From contig DFXU01000099.1 of NCBI GenBank assembly GCA_002383285.1, positions 3,312 to 14,044 of the forward strand: DNA of 10,733 nt. Reading direction: 5' to 3'. A model generated the notes under the pieces. That model ran no database searches and was not told the origin of the DNA. It saw only the letters and a list, made by a program, of their open reading frames with translations. Both the position numbers and the translations under genes were made by a program. The stretch's first letter is position 1. Each line of letters begins with the position of its first letter. Below are positions 7,214 to 10,733 of this stretch, one piece after another. Origin of the DNA: Caryophanales bacterium UBA4100. Its GTDB lineage: Bacteria > Bacillota > Bacilli > Paenibacillales > UBA4045.

Positions 7214-8467
7214 CTATAGTTTAAGTAATAGTACATCCTTCAAATCCATTAGCTTAACGGTTTCCTGCTCCCAATTCGACAAATTCTTTAAACTAATCTC
7301 TCCACGCTCTAACTCATCATCGCCTAATATCGCTGCGTACCTTGCTTGCAATCGATCAGCTGACTTCATCTGAGCTTTCATCTTGCGACCCTGATAGTCT
7401 TTATCTGCCCGAATACCTGCACCACGAAGCTGGAACAACAGCTTAACCATCTCTTTCTCTGCTGCCTCACCCAGTGCAATCAGATATACGTCCAATGGAG
7501 GGATAACGGGTATCTCTACTTGCTGTGACTCTAGAATAAGGAGCGTTCGCTCAAGACCAAGACCTAGACCAATACCAGATTGATCTGGTCCACCGATTTG
7601 TGATACGAGCCCGTTATATCGACCTCCGCCACCAATTGTGTCAATAGCGCCAATCCCCTGAGCTTTGTACTCGAAAGCGGTATGTGTGTAATAATCCAAG
7701 CCACGAACCATTCGTGGGTTAATCTGATAGGGAATCTCCATAGCATCCAAGTAATCACACACAGCCTGAAAATGTAACGTACACTCCTCATCCAAACTAT
7801 CCAATATAGAAGGAACATCGACGAAGTAAGCTTGGTCTACTTTACAATCAAGCACACGCAATGGGTTCTTATCAATCCGAACTTGGCAGTCCTTACAAAG
7901 CTTGTCCCTGAGTGGATTCAAGAAAGCGAGCAGCTTCTCACGATAAACAAGCCGGCTTTCTGGATTACCTACAGAATTCACCTCTACACTAACATCCCTA
8001 ATTCCCAGCTCACTGTAGAAGGAGTAACCAAGACCTATAACCTCCGCGTCTATAGAAGGATCCTCAGAGCCGAACACTTCAATGCCAAATTGATGAAGCT
8101 GACGATAACGACCTGCTTGTGGTCGTTCATATCTGAACATCGGACCAATATAGAAAAGCTTGTTGATATCCGGTTCACCATAGAGCTTGTTCTCAACAAA
8201 GGCCCTAACAACTCCTGCAGTACCTTCCGGTCGTAAAGTCATACTACGCTTACCCTTATCCTCGAATGTATACATTTCCCTCTCAACAATATCTGTTGTC
8301 TCACCTACACCACGCTTGAATAAATCAGTGCTCTCGAAGATGGGCGTACGAATTTCACTATAATTATACCTGCGGCAGAGATCGCGAGCTTTCTCCTCTA
8401 TGTATTGCCACTTCTCGACAGTACCTGGAAGCAAATCCTGCGTTCCAGTCGGTTTTTGATAGGCCAT
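7214..8467 (-). CDS. hisS: Histidyl-tRNA synthetase
   Basis: A class IIa synthetase, 417 residues from ATG 8467. It has the start PTGTQDLLPG, motif 1 region YNYSEIRTPIFE, TLRPEGTAGVVRA at 77-89, motif 2 FRYERPQAGRYRQLHQFG at 111-128, the histidine-specific RGLDYYTHTAFEY at 255-267, GGGGRYNGL and motif 3 GIGLGLGLERTLL at 298-310. The anticodon-binding domain follows to the end. CKDC (191-194) and the later Cys in LDCKVD are typical of Bacilli and need not bind zinc. The frame extends to TTG 8473, but AAGGGAAGG lies 7 bases before ATG 8467, and homologues start MAYQKPTGTQD-like, so the ATG is preferred. It is the first gene of the hisS-aspS-tcdA-rarA series, preceded by a long T-box leader. Confidence 0.97.
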   Translation of the reverse strand: MAYQKPTGTQDLLPGTVEKWQYIEEKARDLCRRYNYSEIRTPIFESTDLFKRGVGETTDIVEREMYTFEDKGKRSMTLRPEGTAGVVRAFVENKLYGEPDINKLFYIGPMFRYERPQAGRYRQLHQFGIEVFGSEDPSIDAEVIGLGYSFYSELGIRDVSVEVNSVGNPESRLVYREKLLAFLNPLRDKLCKDCQVRIDKNPLRVLDCKVDQAYFVDVPSILDSLDEECTLHFQAVCDYLDAMEIPYQINPRMVRGLDYYTHTAFEYKAQGIGAIDTIGGGGRYNGLVSQIGGPDQSGIGLGLGLERTLLILESQQVEIPVIPPLDVYLIALGEAAEKEMVKLLFQLRGAGIRADKDYQGRKMKAQMKSADRLQARYAAILGDDELERGEISLKNLSNWEQETVKLMDLKDVLLLKL

Positions 8468-8513
8468 AACCAAACCTTCCCTTCCATATCATTCCATTAT
8501 AAAAATAATCAAC

Positions 8514-8555
8514 AAAAAAATCCCCCATCCCTAGCCTATTGCCAGGGACGAGAGA
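8514..8555 (-). terminator. T-box attenuator terminator
   Basis: On the minus strand TCTCTCGTCCCTGGC (8555-8541), loop AATAG, then GCTAGGGATGGGGGA (8535-8521) forms a continuous 15-bp stem including several G-U pairs, followed at once by seven T (8520-8514). The 5' arm CGTCCC (8550-8545) can instead pair with the T-box core, the classical either/or switch. Confidence 0.93.
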
Positions 8556-8800
8556 TTGTATGATTCAATCACCCGTGGTACCACCCACATTCAGGACAAA
8601 ACTCATCCTGCTCTATAAGCGGTTAACGCCGCAACACGCATAGGACTATTGATCATGCTGTTAAGATAACATCACGAGTTCATCCATATGTTCTCAGGGA
8701 GGTCTTTCATTACGGTCATCAGCGGGAAGCTTGCAGCCTATTGGCTTCCTTCTCTGTGGCTGTGGGGCCCAATTACTATGTCCCATCAAGGAATCAATTC
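8514..8800 (-). promoter_or_regulatory. T-box riboswitch leader of hisS-aspS (probably Asp-specific)
   Basis: The leader RNA reads leftward. The stem I base GATGGGA (8787-8781) pairs with TCCC (8700-8697). AGTA (8777-8774) faces GAA before the specifier, as in the T-box loop-E motif. AGAGA (8755-8751) and GGCTGCAAG (8738-8730) match the distal stem I elements. The expected specifier position reads AAA-GAC-C with GAC (Asp) at 8704-8702; no CAC is there. Stem III is CAGGA...TCCTG around 8610-8590. The T-box core GGGTGGTACCACG lies at 8586-8574. Its bulge UGGU can pair with the CCA end and wobble with G73 of tRNA-Asp, but not with C73 of tRNA-His. Uncharged tRNA should stabilise the antiterminator and allow hisS-aspS transcription. 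The T-box call is firm; Asp specificity is inferred. Confidence 0.95.
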
Positions 8801-8832
8801 TAGTTCAAGCCTTCGGAATACAATTGCAATAT

Positions 8833-8858
8833 CAACGATTGTAATATGGTAATCGTTG
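8833..8858. promoter_or_regulatory. Inverted repeat over the hisS promoter
   Basis: The arms CAACGATT (8833-8840) and AATCGTTG (8851-8858) are perfect 8-base complements separated by 10 bases. The dyad covers the -10 box and most of the spacer and ends at or just before the likely start site, so it would not form an RNA hairpin. Its position fits an operator. No known regulator is recognised, and T-box operons usually need none. Confidence 0.5.
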
Positions 8859-8866
8859 AAAGTCAA
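8838..8866 (-). promoter_or_regulatory. hisS operon promoter, sigma-A
   Basis: On the minus strand TTGACT (8866-8861), exactly 17 bases, then TACAAT (8843-8838): five of six matches in both boxes. Transcription should start near 8831, giving a leader of about 365 bases that contains the entire T-box. Confidence 0.88.
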
Positions 8867-8902
8867 GACTGAGACACCTATTCGATATTCTGAACAGAAA
8901 GA

Positions 8903-8926
8903 AACCTACAATATATATTGTAGGTT
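8903..8926. repeat. Perfect 24-base palindrome
   Basis: The half-site AACCTACAATAT (8903-8914) is followed directly by its exact complement. As RNA it would give a 10-bp stem with a four-base loop. On the minus strand it is followed by TCTTTCTG, a weak terminator-like tail; on the plus strand no T tract follows. It lies about 37 bases upstream of the hisS -35 box. It could stop leftward transcription from the relA-dtd side before the T-box, or bind a dimeric protein. Confidence 0.6.
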
Positions 8927-8964
8927 CAAGGGTTATATATAATTTAAAAAGGGGGTCGAGTATT

Positions 8965-8992
8965 ATTATATCTAGACTTTGTTAAAAAACAA
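8965..8992 (-). promoter_or_regulatory. Possible second leftward promoter
   Basis: TTGTTT (8992-8987), 16 bases, then a perfect TATAAT (8970-8965) on the minus strand. Transcripts would begin near 8958 and meet the 24-base palindrome within about 35 bases. The region is very AT-rich, so a chance match is likely enough to keep confidence low. Confidence 0.3.
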
Positions 8993-9024
8993 TGTTAAAA
9001 ACATTACAATTATATTACAAATAA

Positions 9025-9036
9025 TAAAGCGCTTTA
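9025..9036. promoter_or_regulatory. cre-like palindrome TAAAGCGCTTTA
   Basis: A perfect 12-base palindrome whose core AAAGCGCTTT equals the centre of many CcpA catabolite-response (cre) sites. The outer TG and CA of the cre consensus are absent (TA and AA instead). It sits about 85 bases upstream of the acidic protein gene, upstream of the promoter proposed at 9052-9080. A LacI/GalR-family operator is plausible but unproven. Confidence 0.35.
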
Positions 9037-9051
9037 AATAAGAGTCATAGA

Positions 9052-9080
9052 TTCATGTGTACGAGCATATATTCTAATAT
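9052..9080 (+). promoter_or_regulatory. Possible promoter of the acidic protein gene
   Basis: TTCATG (9052-9057), 17 bases, then TAATAT (9075-9080). The spacing is ideal but each box has only about four of six consensus bases. The start would be near 9087, about 30 bases before the ATG. Other AT-rich hexamers upstream could serve instead. Confidence 0.35.
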
Positions 9081-9094
9081 AAGGCTTGAGCCTT
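9081..9094. repeat. Dyad AAGGCT-TG-AGCCTT before the acidic gene
   Basis: A perfect 6-base inverted repeat with a two-base centre, at the expected transcription start of the acidic gene. The two-base loop makes an RNA hairpin strained, so an operator role is more likely if it has any role. Confidence 0.35.
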
Positions 9095-9118
9095 AAATTG
9101 GATTTGGAGGGATTTACA

Positions 9119-9394
9119 ATGACAGCAGAAACAAATCAAGACCAGCTCGACGCGCAAGTAGAATCTATCGAAAGCTCTACAATTGAAGAAGAAGTAGTAT
9201 CAGAGATTATTGATACACCTCCTGCAATATCCGATGAAGCCTCAGAGGAAAGTTCGGAGCAAGTTGAAGCATCTGAAGAAGTAGCAGCTGGTGAAGAAGC
9301 TGAAATTGAGGCTGCGACAGACGAGGCTGATGATGAAGAAGCTGAAGCTATTGACGACGAAGCCGCTGATGATGATTCCGAAGCAACGGACTAG
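9119..9394 (+). CDS. Extremely acidic small protein, function unknown
   Basis: The product has 91 residues and no recognisable family. By my count 24 are Glu and 13 Asp (41 percent), with no Lys, Arg, His, Cys, Trp, Tyr or Phe, so the net charge is near -37 and disorder is expected. Residues 1-35 are milder (MTAETNQDQLD, then EEEVVSEIIDTPP); from 40 on it is a run of Glu/Asp/Ala/Ser ending in DDDSEATD. There is no signal peptide or membrane segment, so it is cytosolic. ATG 9119 is chosen because GGAGGG lies 7 bases upstream; an in-frame TTG at 9086 has no such site. It is a single-gene unit with its own terminator. The tail resembles the acidic C-terminus of the RNA polymerase delta subunit, but the delta N-terminal domain is missing. 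Polyanion mimicry or metal binding is only a guess. Confidence 0.75.
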   Translation: MTAETNQDQLDAQVESIESSTIEEEVVSEIIDTPPAISDEASEESSEQVEASEEVAAGEEAEIEAATDEADDEEAEAIDDEAADDDSEATD

Positions 9395-9410
9395 TTTATT
9401 AGTATTCCCA

Positions 9411-9452
9411 AGTAGCTGCTCGGATCAAATAATCCGGGCTGCTGCTTTTTTT
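9411..9452 (+). terminator. Intrinsic terminator of the acidic protein gene
   Basis: AGCTGCTCGGAT (9414-9425), loop CAAATA, then ATCCGGGCTGCT (9432-9443) pairs over 12 positions with one G-U and one T-T mismatch. GC and seven T (9446-9452) follow. It begins 16 bases after the TAG stop. The hairpin also lies just beyond the stop of the opposing 58-codon frame, but that strand lacks a T tract. Confidence 0.88.
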
Positions 9453-9627
9453 AACGCTTATACATATTGAATATGGGTTGTGCTCGAAGATGATTACTAT
9501 GAACAGATTTCAAGTCGAACTCCTCTGAGAGCTCTGTTCCTAACATCTGAGTGGTTTCGTGCACATTATTCTCTAATAAGAGATGGCTGGATTTCTGTAG
9601 CAGCTGTTGTTTGGGCGATCGATGCAT
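9451..9627 (-). CDS. Small hypothetical protein, 58 residues
   Basis: ATG at 9627 is preceded by AGGAG with about 6 bases of spacing, a near-ideal ribosome site, and the frame runs 58 codons to TAA at 9453-9451. The product starts MHRSPKQQLLQKSSHLLL, goes through an acidic, possibly helical middle (NVHETTQMLGTELSEEFD) and ends QPIFNMYKR. It has no cysteines, signal peptide or membrane helix, and I do not recognise a family. It begins 69 bases after the dtd stop and is probably the last gene of a relA-dtd transcript. In B. subtilis the cell-wall amidase gene yrvJ follows dtd; this is not a remnant of it that I can see. It could be a chance frame, but the ribosome site argues for a gene. Confidence 0.5.
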   Translation of the reverse strand: MHRSPKQQLLQKSSHLLLENNVHETTQMLGTELSEEFDLKSVHSNHLRAQPIFNMYKR

Positions 9628-9696
9628 GATACTCTCCTATAGGTTTGTGATGGGTACATACCTTACCATCATTCCCTAAATGAGCTCATACTATGT

Positions 9697-10146
9697 TCAC
9701 GCTCGGGCTGGACTATCTATAATAAGCGTAACCGGTCCTGAGTTTACCATAGATATATCCATCATTGCCCCGAATTTCCCGGTTTGCACCTCTATCCCCT
9801 GCTCACTAAGCAATTTATTAAATAGGTGGTACAAAGGCTCAGCTTGGTCAGGTCTAGCTGCAAGTGTAAAGCTGGGTCTTCGACCATTACTACTGTCACC
9901 ATACAGCGTGAATTGAGAGATAGAGAGAATACTACCTCTGATGTCCTTCAAAGATAGATTCATTCTATGATTATCGTCTTCAAATATACGTAAATTCACA
10001 ATTTTGTCTGATAAATAACGAGCATCCTTTTCGGTATCCTCATGCGTAATCCCTACTAGTAGAACGAGTCCTCTGTTAATTTGACCAATAATTTCACCGT
10101 CGACAGTAACTTTCGCTTCTTGACTTCTTTGCACGACTATTCTCAT
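9697..10146 (-). CDS. dtd: D-aminoacyl-tRNA deacylase
   Basis: This homodimeric cytosolic enzyme hydrolyses D-aminoacyl-tRNAs such as D-Tyr-tRNA, and glycine mischarged on tRNA-Ala, recycling the tRNA. The product has 149 residues, the family's usual size. It shows MRIVVQR at the start, the active-site SQFTLYGD at 77-84, GRRPSF at 88-93, and the chirality-checking Gly-Pro element NSGPVT at 135-140. The ATG overlaps the relA stop codon as ATGA, with only a weak GGA upstream, so translation is probably coupled to relA. The relA-dtd pairing is common in Bacillales. Confidence 0.96.
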   Translation of the reverse strand: MRIVVQRSQEAKVTVDGEIIGQINRGLVLLVGITHEDTEKDARYLSDKIVNLRIFEDDNHRMNLSLKDIRGSILSISQFTLYGDSSNGRRPSFTLAARPDQAEPLYHLFNKLLSEQGIEVQTGKFGAMMDISMVNSGPVTLIIDSPARA

Positions 10147-10733
10147 TGCATAATCCGTTCTACAGAATATATATCCTTCGTACGTTTTATTTTATCAATA
10201 ACACTTTGGAGATGATCTGTATTCCTAATCAGAATCGTGCAGTGCATGATTGCCATCTTATTCCGATCCGTTCGACCTGAGACTGCCGCAATATTCGTCT
10301 TACTCTCTGAGATCGCCTGGAGTACTTCGTTAAGTAGTCCTCGTCTGTCATGACCTGTAATCTCAATCTCCACGCTATAGTTAGCTTCAACCGTCTTCTC
10401 CCACTCAACCTCGATAATACGCGCGGTATCCTCATCCTCAGACCACTTGAAATTTGTACAATCCTTCCGATGAACAGATACACCTCTGCCACGTGTAATA
10501 TACCCCACAATGTCGTCGCCTGGTACGGGATTACAGCAGCGGGCAAATCGCACGAGAAGGTTATCGATGCCCTTGACCCTGACCCCATTCGTCGGAGTTT
10601 TCTTAACGGTCTTGGCTTTAACCTCTTTGACCTCATCCGTAAGCTGGAGCATGCTTGCTTCTTCATTCTCCTTACGCTGCTTATCCGTTAATCTTGTACA
10701 TATTTGTGCAGCAGTAATGCCATTAAAGCCGAT
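10143..10733 (-). CDS. relA: (p)ppGpp synthetase/hydrolase RelA, C-terminal part
   Basis: The frame is open from the window edge through 196 codons to TGA at 10145-10143, so the catalytic hydrolase and synthetase domains lie outside. Visible are the end of the helical region (GFNGITAAQICTRLTDKQRKENEEA), a Lys/Glu-rich linker with a PTNG turn, and the zinc-finger/RIS domain GVRVKGIDNLLVRFARCCNPVPGDDIVGYITRG... with its CC pair and HRKDC. The closing ACT (RRM-like) domain runs from YSVEIEITGHDRRGLLNEVL to the end. These domains contact the ribosome and uncharged A-site tRNA and control the stringent response. The ATG at 10652 is internal, not a start. The last codons overlap dtd by ATGA. Confidence 0.95.
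   Translation of the reverse strand: MGFNGITAAQICTRLTDKQRKENEEASMLQLTDEVKEVKAKTVKKTPTNGVRVKGIDNLLVRFARCCNPVPGDDIVGYITRGRGVSVHRKDCTNFKWSEDEDTARIIEVEWEKTVEANYSVEIEITGHDRRGLLNEVLQAISESKTNIAAVSGRTDRNKMAIMHCTILIRNTDHLQSVIDKIKRTKDIYSVERIMQ

Noticed and set aside
7832..8236. 134-codon open frame on the plus strand
   Set aside because: It lies wholly inside hisS on the opposite strand, its product has no recognisable motif, and no ribosome site precedes it.
10229..10666. 145-codon minus-strand frame overlapping relA
   Set aside because: It is in a different frame of the same strand as relA; the relA frame shows clear zinc-finger and ACT domains, so this is a shadow.
1..10733. Search for defence genes, transposases, integrases, CRISPR arrays, tRNA or rRNA genes
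   Set aside because: Nothing of these kinds was seen; no regularly spaced repeat series, insertion-sequence ends or tRNA-like cloverleaf was recognised. The only RNA element is the T-box.

Overview
The window looks like chromosome from a spore-former-type Firmicute of the order Bacillales, most probably Paenibacillus or a close relative. The gene order relA-dtd-...-hisS-aspS-tcdA(yrvM)-rarA(yrvN) and cymR-yrvO matches the Bacillus subtilis neighbourhood. The translation starts have Bacillales-like Shine-Dalgarno sites (AGGAG, GGGTGAT). The hisS leader is a T-box. The genus is inferred from overall resemblance, not proven.

Layout, left to right. Positions 1-166 hold the 5' part of a small zinc-ribbon protein gene (minus strand) that runs off the window. 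Positions 242-1828 are a two-gene minus-strand unit, cymR followed by an IscS-like cysteine desulfurase (YrvO type). Positions 1829-2005 are a divergent control region. mnmA lies on the plus strand at 2006-3160, opposite to its usual orientation next to yrvO in Bacillus. Positions 3161-3253 are a short convergent spacer with two degenerate copies of a 50-bp-spaced repeat. From 8467 down to 3254 a tightly packed minus-strand series encodes hisS, aspS, tcdA and rarA. Positions 8468-9118 form the largest non-coding stretch. It holds the hisS T-box leader with its terminator, a strong sigma-A promoter overlapped by a dyad, a perfect 24-bp palindrome and several smaller dyads. Positions 9119-9394 (plus) encode a 91-residue, extremely acidic protein of unknown function, followed by a good terminator. 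Facing it is a 58-codon minus-strand reading frame (9451-9627) with a good ribosome binding site. Then come dtd and the 3' part of relA, overlapping by an ATGA.

The common theme is tRNA. HisRS and AspRS charge tRNA; Dtd removes D-amino acids from mischarged tRNA; TcdA cyclises t6A37; YrvO supplies sulfur to MnmA for s2U34. RelA and the T-box both sense uncharged tRNA. CymR ties the sulfur branch to cysteine supply.

Most of the window is ordinary housekeeping DNA. I do not see a defence system, prophage, transposon or CRISPR. The parts worth a second look are the acidic protein, the 58-residue frame, the apparent aspartate specificity of the T-box, the dyads around the hisS promoter, the repeat pair after mnmA, and the flipped mnmA.
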